Positions 1-7,322 of a stretch of 10,749 bases of DNA are shown here, in pieces (positions within the stretch are counted from its first letter, which is position 1; every line of letters begins with the position of its first letter). The translations under genes were made by a program, and so were the position numbers. Below the pieces are notes generated by a model, which was not told the DNA's origin, did no database searches, and was given only the letters and a program-made list of their open reading frames with translations. Origin of the DNA: Candidatus Parcubacteria bacterium (lineage in GTDB: Bacteria > Patescibacteria > Paceibacteria > UBA6257 > HR35); NCBI GenBank assembly GCA_026004535.1, contig BPJI01000009.1, positions 1 through 10,749 of the forward strand. The letters run 5' to 3'.

Positions 1-2
1 TA

Positions 3-881
3 GGTTTCGAATATGAGGGAGTGCATCAAAAAGAAGCAAGCAAAATTTATCCTACAGTAAATATTGACAACAACAACATAACCCTTAAAATATTAAATAT
101 TGACGATAAAGTATATTTCTCAGTAAATGGACAAGTTGCCTATGTTTCAAAACCATTCATCTATAGTGGTGACAAGATTGGCTTCATGCTGCTTGGCGTG
201 GGTTGTATTGACGTAAAATCATTTACGGTAAAAGTTGATGAGGGCTCTGCAGAAAGTCTTTCTTATTCCGAAGATATACCCTTCAAAGGAAGTGGTACCG
301 GTTTCTTGATCTCCGAAGATGGATATATTGCCACTTGCTACCATGTGGTGGATAATTTCAAAGAGATTTTTATAGAGTATGAAGGAAAAAACATTCCTGC
401 AAAATTGGTCATGTTTGATAAAGATAACGATTTGGCTATTTTAAAGGCAGAAAAACTGAATGTTGATTCTTTATATATCGACATTTCAAATAAAGCCGTT
501 GATGTGGGGCAAGAAATCTTTACACTGGGTTATCCTTTGGCGCTATCGGGCATGGGAACAAATGTTAAATTCAACGATGGAAAAATTAGCTCTAAAACCG
601 GGTATAACAACCGTATCAATGCTTTTCAATCAAGCATACCCGTACAACCGGGCAATAGCGGCAGTCCGGTTTTTGACCAAAACGGAAAACTCATCGGCGT
701 TATTAACGCTAAAATAGAAGGAGGAGACAATGTTTCCTACGTTATTAAATCGCCTTATCTCACCAACCTTATCAATACCCTGGATGATTTTAAGAAAAAT
801 ACGGTTGACATTTCATCCAAACCCTTGGACGAAAAAATTAAACTTCTTAAGAAAAATGTGTTTTTAATAAAAGTCAAATGA
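3..881 (+). CDS. Trypsin-like serine protease (HtrA/DegP-type, S1C), 5'-truncated by the window edge
   Basis: The reading frame is open to the left edge (a GTG at 21 is only an internal codon; G-F-E-Y-E-G is encoded before it), so this is the C-terminal part of a longer protein. The protease domain has the full catalytic triad of the HtrA/trypsin-like family: His in CYHVVDN (codon 342-344), Asp in DNDLAIL (429-431) and Ser in GNSGSPV (657-659). It also has the GSGTGFLIS entry strand and the LGYPL segment. About 80 residues ahead of it are beta-rich (LKILN..YFSVNG..IGFMLLGVGCIDVKSFTV) and resemble the end of a concanavalin-like/DUF1080 beta-sandwich; that is inference. No PDZ domain follows: the protein ends about 70 residues after the catalytic Ser, unlike DegP. 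The start, any signal peptide and the true length lie outside the window. It is followed after 7 bases by the next gene, probably in one operon. It is likely envelope-located. Base composition is visibly less AT-rich than in the two genes downstream. Confidence 0.9.
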   Translation, partial: GFEYEGVHQKEASKIYPTVNIDNNNITLKILNIDDKVYFSVNGQVAYVSKPFIYSGDKIGFMLLGVGCIDVKSFTVKVDEGSAESLSYSEDIPFKGSGTGFLISEDGYIATCYHVVDNFKEIFIEYEGKNIPAKLVMFDKDNDLAILKAEKLNVDSLYIDISNKAVDVGQEIFTLGYPLALSGMGTNVKFNDGKISSKTGYNNRINAFQSSIPVQPGNSGSPVFDQNGKLIGVINAKIEGGDNVSYVIKSPYLTNLINTLDDFKKNTVDISSKPLDEKIKLLKKNVFLIKVK

Positions 882-888
882 ATGATTT

Positions 889-1695
889 ATGAAAATGAGA
901 TTTATATTCTTATTAATTATACTTATAACATCTGCCAGATTTGTTAATTCACAAGAAAACAACCTTGATAAATATATTCCACAATCTAATAAAGCGAAGG
1001 AATTTTTAAGTTCAGAAACAGTATCCTTAAGTTTTTTTAAACCTCCAAAAAATTATATTTATGCTGATTTGCTTTTTTTACGAGGTATTGCATGCATTAA
1101 TTATGATTTTCTCATTAATAAAAGATTTATTGCAGGTTTTGGTATTGGTTATAATTTTTATAGAGATATTATACTCGAAGGTTATGCAGCAATGTATTAT
1201 TCTGGTATTAAACCGCAAGAAATTGGCATTGGGTATAGTGAAATTCTTTCATTAGAACCAAAATATACCAAAGGATCCATATATATCAATCCTAATGTTA
1301 AATTGATCGTTGGTGATTATAGTAGTGATGAATTTAATTATGTTTCGTTAGATATAAGAAGATGGGGATATACAAGTGAATTTAATGTGGAAAATGATGA
1401 AATCATTCGATATGTTTTCAATCCTGACAATACTATTAATTTTCGATATACCAGCTTGGCTATTAAATATGGCAGAAGAAAAATTAAAGGAAATAGCGAA
1501 ATTAATTTTATGACGGATTTATTCTTCGGAGTAGGACTAAAGTTTATAAAGTATGATGATTTTTATTTTTATTACTATGATGAAACGAATAATTTCAACC
1601 AAAACATAAGAGTATATGAATACACAAAACTATCACAAGTCAGTTTTATAAAACCTATAGTACTTTTTGGATATTCAATTGGTTTATCATTTTAA
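889..1695 (+). CDS. Exported protein, probable outer-membrane beta-barrel, function unknown
   Basis: This 268-residue protein starts with a Sec signal peptide (basic MKMR, hydrophobic FIFLLIILI, end at VNS before Gln22). The mature part has many alternating, aromatic-rich strands such as FIAGFGIGYNFY, YTSLAIKYG and FFGVGLKFIKYDDFYFYYYD. It finishes with an amphipathic strand ending in phenylalanine (VLFGYSIGLSF), the usual signature recognised by the Bam machinery in outer-membrane barrels. The length would suit a barrel of about 10-12 strands. I do not recognise the family. The start at ATG 889 is chosen because it gives the full basic n-region; an in-frame ATG at 895 would also keep the signal peptide. 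It lies 7 bases after the protease gene and 12 bases before the next exported protein, so it probably belongs to a three-gene envelope operon. No Shine-Dalgarno sequence is seen, as is usual in this phylum. Confidence 0.8.
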   Translation: MKMRFIFLLIILITSARFVNSQENNLDKYIPQSNKAKEFLSSETVSLSFFKPPKNYIYADLLFLRGIACINYDFLINKRFIAGFGIGYNFYRDIILEGYAAMYYSGIKPQEIGIGYSEILSLEPKYTKGSIYINPNVKLIVGDYSSDEFNYVSLDIRRWGYTSEFNVENDEIIRYVFNPDNTINFRYTSLAIKYGRRKIKGNSEINFMTDLFFGVGLKFIKYDDFYFYYYDETNNFNQNIRVYEYTKLSQVSFIKPIVLFGYSIGLSF

Positions 1696-1707
1696 ATTTA
1701 TAAATTT

Positions 1708-3381
1708 ATGAAAAAATTTATCTTATCTATTACCGTTTTTTTAACTGCTGTTTTTAATTGCATTTCATACGGTCAAAATTCTCTTAAATTAAAAAAAATT
1801 GTTGAAGCCAGCGGCTCATTTTCTGAGAGGAAAAAATTTATACCTTTAATTGAGGGAATAAATAATTTCTACGAAAGTAATGATTATTTAATTTCTGAAT
1901 CTAGTTACAACTTTTTAAATCCAAATACATTAAGCGTAAAAGGTTATAGTCATGTTTTTGCTTTTGATAAAGAATCTCTTGAATTAAATGAAATAACGTT
2001 ACTTGAAAAAGAATCAAAAAAAATATTTAAAGAAAAAACAGGAGAATCAGTTCGCGATTTATTGAAAATGTCCTGTTTTTATATCGATGAAAATACCCGT
2101 GATTTTATTTTTACTTTTCGCGTTAAAGATAAGTCATCGGATAAACCGGTTGTAAAAACCGTTCTTTTTCGAAAAAACAAACAAAATAATCTTATTGATT
2201 TTAAAGTATTATTTCAAATTCCTTCCTTGTCTTCATCCAATTATGGAAATGTTGTTAAAAATTATTATACAAAAGACAAGTCAAAAATTTGCATTGTCAA
2301 TACACTCCCGGTTGAAAAAGGGAGAAATCAAATAATAGAAATGCGTCTGTTTGATGCTAAAAATTTCAATTTGATCAATATCAAACAAATTGAATTGCCT
2401 ATCATTTATGATGATAAGGCTAAAAATGTAACATTTAGTCACTATAATTTTGAGAATGGATTTGTTTTATACCATATTATCGGCGAAGAAAAAGACAAGA
2501 AGAAAGATGAACCCGAAGATAAAGTTTTCCTTACTATCTTTTTTAATGAAAATGAAGATTTTCAACCTAAACTAACTACTGTACCACTTAAACATATTTC
2601 TAATTTAGATGATTATGAGGTTTGTAAATCATCAACAGCTGACTTCGCTCTGGGATTAGCATTGACACACGGAGAAAATTCAAAGAAATACGTTACATAT
2701 ACTTTCCTGGATTTAGAAAAAAATAAAACAACCCCATTTAAAACCATTGAAGTACCATACAAAAACCAATTTTCCTTGGAGATTATTGGTCTTTACGAGA
2801 GAAATCCGGGAGAGCTCATAGCACATATTGAAAATCAGAAAATAACTATAACGAGAGAATTCTATACAAGTAGCTCTGGAACAAGAACGTCAAGAACAGT
2901 ATATCATAAAGAAATATTTAATTATTTTGGCATACTGTTGAAAGATGATCTATTCAACGAAATATACAAATTCTCATCCTATGTACATTTTAGCTCACTT
3001 GGTCAACAACTATATAAAGTTTTACCTTTAGATGAGACAAATTCTAAATTTATACTGTATTGTAATTATTATTCAAGACATTTAAAAAAGATTCTAGAAC
3101 CTAATCTTAAATTAGAAAATGAATTTGGATCTGAAAATAAAAAATTTAATTTATCAGAATTGGATGGCAAACCTAATGTAAATTTCGTAAGTTACTTTAT
3201 AATAGATACATACAACACCGAATTGAAGCCACAGTTTCTTTTCGGAAAATATCCAGATAATGACCAACCGATTGATGTGCTTGCTCTTCCTGTGCTAAAC
3301 AAACCTTATGGCAGAGTGTTCAAAAGGTTTATATTGATATCTTACCCTAAATTTTACATTGGATCAACGGAATTTCAATAA
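1708..3381 (+). CDS. Large exported protein of unknown function, beta-rich
   Basis: This 557-residue protein has a clear signal peptide (MKKFILSITVFLTAVFNCISYG, cleavage before Gln23). The mature sequence is rich in beta strands separated by polar, Lys/Asp/Asn-rich turns (for example SKICIVNTLP, GFVLYHIIGEE, ELIAHIENQKITI, KFILYCNYYS). This is compatible with a repeated beta-sheet fold such as a propeller, but no diagnostic repeat motif is visible and I do not recognise the family. A charged loop near residues 260-270 (EEKDKKKDEPEDK) and a Ser/Thr/Arg-rich loop near 390-400 look surface exposed. There is no C-terminal type IX secretion domain, no lipobox and no transmembrane helix after the signal peptide. 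It is the last gene of the left operon, 12 bases after the putative barrel, and is followed by a strong terminator. The linkage suggests a periplasmic or surface partner of the barrel and protease; this is inference. Confidence 0.8.
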   Translation: MKKFILSITVFLTAVFNCISYGQNSLKLKKIVEASGSFSERKKFIPLIEGINNFYESNDYLISESSYNFLNPNTLSVKGYSHVFAFDKESLELNEITLLEKESKKIFKEKTGESVRDLLKMSCFYIDENTRDFIFTFRVKDKSSDKPVVKTVLFRKNKQNNLIDFKVLFQIPSLSSSNYGNVVKNYYTKDKSKICIVNTLPVEKGRNQIIEMRLFDAKNFNLINIKQIELPIIYDDKAKNVTFSHYNFENGFVLYHIIGEEKDKKKDEPEDKVFLTIFFNENEDFQPKLTTVPLKHISNLDDYEVCKSSTADFALGLALTHGENSKKYVTYTFLDLEKNKTTPFKTIEVPYKNQFSLEIIGLYERNPGELIAHIENQKITITREFYTSSSGTRTSRTVYHKEIFNYFGILLKDDLFNEIYKFSSYVHFSSLGQQLYKVLPLDETNSKFILYCNYYSRHLKKILEPNLKLENEFGSENKKFNLSELDGKPNVNFVSYFIIDTYNTELKPQFLFGKYPDNDQPIDVLALPVLNKPYGRVFKRFILISYPKFYIGSTEFQ

Positions 3382-3412
3382 ATCATTTCCAACTATTTAT
3401 CTGTAAAAATTG

Positions 3413-3447
3413 AAAAAAAGTGAGACAAATTTGCCTCACTTTTTTTT
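3413..3447. terminator. Bidirectional rho-independent terminator
   Basis: An inverted repeat with arms AAAAAAAGTGAG (3413-3424) and CTCACTTTTTTT (3435-3446) surrounds the self-complementary core CAAATTTG, with one A/C mismatch between. T8 follows on the plus strand (3440-3447) and T7 on the minus strand, so it can stop transcription from both sides. It lies between the convergent 1708-3381 gene (+) and rpe (-), exactly where such a shared terminator is expected. Confidence 0.85.
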
Positions 3448-3492
3448 CACAAAAATTTTTGTCTGACAATAGCGAATAATTATCACATATTT

Positions 3493-4167
3493 TTAAAAAT
3501 TAAAATGATTTTTTTCGATATTTTTAAATTTCTCAATGGTTTCCAATATTTTTTCCGGTTCGGATTGATTAAAGATCGCATTGCCGGCCACTAATATATC
3601 TGCGCCGGCTTTAATTACCTCTTTTGCATTCGACAAATTAATTCCACCATCCACTTCGATCATTGTAGATAGATTGTTTTTATTGATTAGTGTTTTGAGT
3701 TGAGTTATTTTTTTCAACGTAGAACTTATAAACGACTGTCCGCCAAAGCCGGGATTAACCGACATTATCAATACCCAATCGATCATTGGAAGAATTTCCT
3801 CTAAAACAGAAACCGGTGTGTGTGGGTTGATGGCAACTCCGGCTTTCATATCCAAATCTTTAATGTTCTGAATCGTCCGGTGTAGATGTATGGCTCCCTC
3901 CCAATGCACGGTGAGCCCATCTGCCCCTGCCTTTTTAAACCTATCTATATAACGTCCCGGATCGTGAATCATTAAATGAACATCAAAAAATTTCTTTGTC
4001 AATGGGCGTAACGCTTCTATGACCGGAAATCCAAAGGATATATTTGGGACAAACAGACCATCCATTACATCAATATGAATCCAATCACATGCACTTTTGT
4101 CCAATAATGCAACTTGTCGGCCCAGTTGTGTAAAATCAGCTGATAAAATAGAAGGTGCAAGAATCAT
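3493..4167 (-). CDS. rpe: Ribulose-phosphate 3-epimerase
   Basis: This cytoplasmic enzyme interconverts D-ribulose 5-phosphate and D-xylulose 5-phosphate in the non-oxidative pentose phosphate pathway. The 224-residue length is normal for this TIM-barrel family. Family landmarks are all present: APSILSADF at the N-terminus; HIDVMDG with His31 and Asp33; DVHLMI with His64; MSVNPGFGGQ (residues 135-144), the glycine-rich loop that caps the active site; EVDGGI with Asp173; and the phosphate-binding region around VAGNAIF (193-199). His31, Asp33, His64 and Asp173 match the family's metal ligands and the two catalytic aspartates. The start at ATG 4167 is secure because ILAPSILSADF follows directly, as in homologues. 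It lies 58 bases downstream of rpoD with no terminator between, so the two are probably cotranscribed. The 3' end faces a bidirectional terminator. Confidence 0.97.
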   Translation of the reverse strand: MILAPSILSADFTQLGRQVALLDKSACDWIHIDVMDGLFVPNISFGFPVIEALRPLTKKFFDVHLMIHDPGRYIDRFKKAGADGLTVHWEGAIHLHRTIQNIKDLDMKAGVAINPHTPVSVLEEILPMIDWVLIMSVNPGFGGQSFISSTLKKITQLKTLINKNNLSTMIEVDGGINLSNAKEVIKAGADILVAGNAIFNQSEPEKILETIEKFKNIEKNHFNF

Positions 4168-4225
4168 GATTAATATTTTTTTGATTCTTGCAAAACTATC
4201 AAAAACTTAATTTCAAGCATCTATA

Positions 4226-5089
4226 TTAAAGATACATTCGGAGTTTTTTGCATTTAGCATGATATTTAATGCGTCTCAGGGCTTTTTCTTTTATCTGTCT
4301 GACTCTTTCTCTTGTCAGGTCAAACTTCATGGCGATTTCCTCGAGTGAATGAGGAGTATATCCATTCAATCCATAAAACATTCGCAAAATCTCGGCTTCT
4401 CTGTGTGATAGTTCCGATAACAAATTATTCAAATCATGTCGCAAACTCTCCATGTGCATTTCTTTGGCGGGGTCCAAGTCCTGATGATTGGGTAGCAAAT
4501 CCAATAATGTGCTGCTATCTTCATCATTGCTCACAGGTGCATCAATAGACACATGTTTGCCATAGTTTTTCATTATACTCACCACCTCTGCCTCCGGTAT
4601 GTCTAGAATCTCTGCAACCTCTGCAGGAGTTGGCTCTCTTTCAAACTGCTGCTCCAACTCCTGAAAAGTTCTCATGATTTTATTTAAGGAACCTATTTTG
4701 TTTAATGGCAATCTGACGATCCTCGCTTGCTCGGCTATGGCTTGCAAAATCGATTGGCGGATCCACCAAACTGCATAAGAAATAAATTTAAATCCTCGTG
4801 TTTCGTCAAATCTTTGAGCAGCTTTTATCAAGCCCAGATTACCTTCATTGATAAGATCCGGCAATGTTAACCCCTGATTTTGATATTGTTTGGCCACCGA
4901 AATCACAAATCTTAAATTGGCTCTCACCAATTTATCCAATGCCTCCTGGTCCCCCATTTTGATTCGCCTTGCCAGTTCCACTTCTTCTTCTGCTGTGATT
5001 AATTCCTCTCTACTGATTTCCTGCAAATATTTTTCTACCGATACAGTATCCCTGTTGGTTACTTGTTTTGAAATTTTTAGTTGTCTCAT
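4226..5089 (-). CDS. rpoD: Primary RNA polymerase sigma factor, RpoD/SigA type of Bacteroidota
   Basis: This 287-residue sigma-70 factor directs core RNA polymerase to housekeeping promoters. Region 1.2 is at about residues 13-50 (SVEKYLQEISREELITAEEEVELA). Region 2 runs about 51-122 with the hallmark DLINEGNLGLIKAAQRFD and GFKFISYAVWWIRQSI, which melt and read the -7 element. Region 3 is about 123-205 (RIVRLPLNKIG...). Region 4 is about 210-275, with the helix-turn-helix SLEEIAMKFDLTRERVRQIKEKALRRIK at 248-275 for the -33 element. Region 1.1 and the long non-conserved insert of proteobacterial RpoD are absent; this short form is normal for the primary sigma factor of Bacteroidota, whose promoters read TTTG / TAnnTTTG. 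An alternative sigma factor is unlikely because the region 2.3/2.4 and 4.2 motifs are the primary-type sequence. The start at ATG 5089 gives the MRQLKIS N-terminus familiar from this phylum. rpe follows. Confidence 0.96.
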   Translation of the reverse strand: MRQLKISKQVTNRDTVSVEKYLQEISREELITAEEEVELARRIKMGDQEALDKLVRANLRFVISVAKQYQNQGLTLPDLINEGNLGLIKAAQRFDETRGFKFISYAVWWIRQSILQAIAEQARIVRLPLNKIGSLNKIMRTFQELEQQFEREPTPAEVAEILDIPEAEVVSIMKNYGKHVSIDAPVSNDEDSSTLLDLLPNHQDLDPAKEMHMESLRHDLNNLLSELSHREAEILRMFYGLNGYTPHSLEEIAMKFDLTRERVRQIKEKALRRIKYHAKCKKLRMYL

Positions 5090-5144
5090 AAACTTATTTT
5101 TTCTGCCTTTTACGAATAAATGTTTTGAATGTTACATTTTCATT

Positions 5145-5179
5145 GACAAATTTTAACATTTTATCCATATAATTCAAGT
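5145..5179 (-). promoter_or_regulatory. Candidate rpoD promoter (Bacteroidota -33/-7 type)
   Basis: Read on the minus strand, CTTG (5178-5175) is followed after 19 bases by TAAAATTTG (5155-5147). This resembles the Bacteroidota consensus TTTG-N19-21-TAnnTTTG, with one extra base inside the -7 box. It would leave a leader of about 50 bases before the rpoD start at 5089. The surrounding DNA is very AT-rich, so chance matches are likely. Confidence 0.3.
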
Positions 5180-5281
5180 TTTTATCGAAATTTATTAAAA
5201 AACTTTTGTCTCTTTTAGAGTTTTTTCGTTAAGAAAGAATTTTGAAAAATTAAAGTTATTTTAATTTTTTTTAATTTGGCA

Positions 5282-5290
5282 TAAAATTTG
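5282..5290 (+). promoter_or_regulatory. Candidate -7 element for the DUF4476 gene
   Basis: TAAAATTTG ends 30 bases before the ATG at 5321 and is the same 9-mer as the candidate -7 box on the opposite strand at 5147-5155. It is a near match to TAnnTTTG with one extra base. No TTG lies at the expected 19-21 base distance upstream, so the assignment is weak. Confidence 0.25.
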
Positions 5291-5320
5291 AGGAAGCCAA
5301 CAAACAAAAAATAATTTGCT

Positions 5321-6316
5321 ATGAAAAATTTTATATTATCAAGCCTTTTTTTTATGATTTTAAATTGTGGCATTGCTCAAAATGCCAATTTAGTAATTTT
5401 CACCAATGAACCTGAGCCATTTTATGTTATTTGTAATGGTCTTAAGATGAACGAACAACCTGAAACGAATGTAAAGTTAACAGGTTTAACAAGCGATTGG
5501 CAGAAAGTAAAAATTATTTTTAAAAATCCATATTATGAACCAATAGAAAAAAATATTCCCACACCTTTTGGAAAAGAATCCATCTATGAGATTGTAAAAA
5601 AAACGGAAACATCAACATCAAAAACTTTCAAAAAAATTGGACAAAATATAAGAAAAGATTTAAAAAATGAAATTGAAACTATTGATACATCTTATAGACC
5701 TGCTCCGGATATGATGAAATTAAGATTTTTCAATGAAGTAGATATCAGTCAGGCGACTATCAATCCGAATCAAAGGGTCATTATTTATTCCCAAGTTCCA
5801 CCAACGCAAAGTACAAACGTAAATATTTCTTCCACTGCCGGTAACTCTCAAGTTGCCACAGAATCTGAGAATGTCAGCATTTCATTAAATATAAATTCTT
5901 CTTCTGCCAATATTTCAGCCACCCAAACAACAACATCAATCAGCTCTAATGCCGCAATCAACAGTCAACCTGCTAACAACAATGTTTATGTTATGCCCGG
6001 TTATACAGGATCCATTGGTTGTAGCTGGCCAATGACTGAAGCTGAATTTGCCAATGCAAAAAATACCATTCGTACCAAAACTTTTGAAGAAACCAAATTA
6101 AGTATTGCCAAACAAATATGTAGAGATAAATGTCTTCTTGCCAAGCAAGTTAAAGAAATAATGCTCCTTTTTGAGTTTGAACCCACGCGTTTAGATTTTG
6201 CCAAATTTGCTTATGATTACACTTATGACATTGATAATTATTATTTAGTAAATGATGCTTTTGAATTTGAATCTTCTGTGCAAGAATTAAATTCCTACAT
6301 CAATTCCAGAAGATAA
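5321..6316 (+). CDS. Exported DUF4476-domain protein
   Basis: This 331-residue protein has a signal peptide (MKNFILSSLFFMILNCGIA, cleavage before Gln20). Residues about 22-80 (LVIFTNEPEPFYVICNGLKMN..TNVKLTGL...KVKIIFKNP) form a PEGA-like beta unit commonly seen ahead of DUF4476 in Bacteroidota. A Ser/Thr/Asn/Gln-rich low-complexity linker covers about 160-225. The C-terminal domain, about 237-329, matches DUF4476: WPMTEAEFANAKNTI, TKLSIAKQICRDKCLLAKQVKEIMLLFEFEPTRLDFAKFAYDYTYD and a final NDAFEFESSVQELNSYI helix. The domain's molecular role is not established. The linker suggests an extended tether between two folded ends, in the periplasm or at the surface. It is a single-gene unit, divergent from rpoD and closed by a strong terminator 24 bases after the stop. 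Cys267 and Cys271 lie in the first helices of the domain and could form a disulphide. Confidence 0.88.
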   Translation: MKNFILSSLFFMILNCGIAQNANLVIFTNEPEPFYVICNGLKMNEQPETNVKLTGLTSDWQKVKIIFKNPYYEPIEKNIPTPFGKESIYEIVKKTETSTSKTFKKIGQNIRKDLKNEIETIDTSYRPAPDMMKLRFFNEVDISQATINPNQRVIIYSQVPPTQSTNVNISSTAGNSQVATESENVSISLNINSSSANISATQTTTSISSNAAINSQPANNNVYVMPGYTGSIGCSWPMTEAEFANAKNTIRTKTFEETKLSIAKQICRDKCLLAKQVKEIMLLFEFEPTRLDFAKFAYDYTYDIDNYYLVNDAFEFESSVQELNSYINSRR

Positions 6317-6340
6317 TAAATTTTTTTAAAAAAATGATTG

Positions 6341-6374
6341 ACAGCACAAGATAATTGCTTGTGCTGTTTTTTTT
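6341..6374 (+). terminator. Rho-independent terminator of the DUF4476 gene
   Basis: A perfect 10-base stem, ACAGCACAAG (6341-6350) with CTTGTGCTGT (6358-6367), encloses a 7-base loop ATAATTG and is followed by T8 (6367-6374). It starts 24 bases after the stop of the DUF4476 gene. On the minus strand the tract after the stem begins with CAATCA before its T run, so it is a less certain terminator for the convergent gene ending at 6396. Confidence 0.9.
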
Positions 6375-6395
6375 ATACACGAATCAACCTATCCA

Positions 6396-7322
6396 CTATA
6401 AATTTTCAAACAACTTTTTTATCTTAGATTTTTGATTTGAATTAAAACAAACCTTTGATAAGAATAATTGTAGTTCTGTATTTTTCATCTCTTCAGAATA
6501 TTTATCAGTAAAATTTTCTTTCAAAATTTTAAAGTAATAATACTTAAAAATATAGTTATCAGGAAATGTTTCGCACAATTTGACAATATAACTTAAAGAT
6601 TTATCATATTTTTTCTCAAGTTCAAATTGAATTTTAAATAGAAAATATAATGACTCCCATCTTAATAAACTATTTACAGTTTTGTTTTGATAACATGACA
6701 AAAGATAATTTTCATAATTTATTTTATAAGGAAGAGAAGGTAAAAAAGTCAGATATAGTTTCCCCATAAAATTACTATTCTTAATATATTCATAAAAATA
6801 TGCATATAAGCCTGTCACAAAATAAAACTCCGGATAAGATTTTTCTAAACCAAAAGATTGATTTATATACTCTGTTAATTTTTTGAATTTAAAGGCCAAT
6901 TCAATAGAGTTACTTTTTAGAGCAGAATATCTTAAATCATATAATTGTATAAATATTTTAAATAATAAATCATTCGGATTGTTTGTTTTTACACTCTCTA
7001 GTTTTTTGGCTGATTCTAAAATTTTTAAAAAATAAATTTCACTTTTTTCATCATATTCTGCTATCATGCACCACCAATAGTAATGTAATAAATATAAAAT
7101 TTTATTATTGTTTGTTTCTTCAGATTTCTGAATAATTTTAAGATATTGCAATGCACTTTCAAAATGAAATTGATAAATTTGTTCACCTAAATTTTGAATA
7201 ATCGACTTTATTTCTTCGGAATTTAATGAATTATGTTGTGAATTTAGATGTATTTTGGGATTATAAAAAATTATTAGGAATAAAAAACTTTTAAAAAAAT
7301 GATATTTAAACCTACAGTTCAT
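6396..7322 (-). CDS. Exported helical TPR-like repeat protein, function unknown
   Basis: This 308-residue protein has a signal peptide: basic NCRFKYHFFK, hydrophobic SFLFLIIFY, and probable cleavage LNS before Gln29. The rest is almost wholly alpha-helical with TPR-like pairs: FESALQYLKIIQKSE (54-68), IYFLKILESAKKLES (96-110), and KYDKSLSYIVKLCETFPDNYIFKYYYFKIL (238-267), the last a good TPR plus capping helix. The segment FYFVTGLYAYFYEYI (166-180) is reminiscent of a group of Bacteroidota TPR proteins that carry a conserved GLYxYY motif; this is recalled, not searched. ATG 7322 is the only usual start codon before the signal sequence, with a stop in frame upstream. It therefore overlaps the divergent gene starting at 7299 by 24 bases. 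Repeats of this type usually hold other proteins, so a scaffold role linked to the divergent operon is possible. It is very AT-rich. Confidence 0.75.
   Translation of the reverse strand: MNCRFKYHFFKSFLFLIIFYNPKIHLNSQHNSLNSEEIKSIIQNLGEQIYQFHFESALQYLKIIQKSEETNNNKILYLLHYYWWCMIAEYDEKSEIYFLKILESAKKLESVKTNNPNDLLFKIFIQLYDLRYSALKSNSIELAFKFKKLTEYINQSFGLEKSYPEFYFVTGLYAYFYEYIKNSNFMGKLYLTFLPSLPYKINYENYLLSCYQNKTVNSLLRWESLYFLFKIQFELEKKYDKSLSYIVKLCETFPDNYIFKYYYFKILKENFTDKYSEEMKNTELQLFLSKVCFNSNQKSKIKKLFENL

Noticed and set aside
21..23. GTG as the start codon of the protease
   Set aside because: The frame continues upstream to the window edge without a stop, and no signal peptide follows the GTG, so the gene is more likely truncated by the window.
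1061..1255. Plus-strand frame of 64 codons with a hydrophobic translation
   Set aside because: It is out of frame within the putative barrel gene, where AT-rich DNA gives hydrophobic shadows.
3449..3462. Perfect 14-base palindrome ACAAAAATTTTTGT beside the terminator
   Set aside because: It has no loop, is made almost only of A and T, and lies in an AT-rich intergenic gap; chance is a sufficient explanation.
4312..4548. Plus-strand open frame of 78 codons
   Set aside because: It lies wholly inside rpoD on the opposite strand, with no recognisable protein character.
4890..5156. Plus-strand open frame of 88 codons running out of rpoD into the intergenic region
   Set aside because: Most of it is antisense to conserved rpoD codons; the Ser/Leu-rich translation is typical of a shadow frame.
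6001..6204. Minus-strand open frame of 67 codons
   Set aside because: It is antisense to the conserved DUF4476 domain and has no support of its own.
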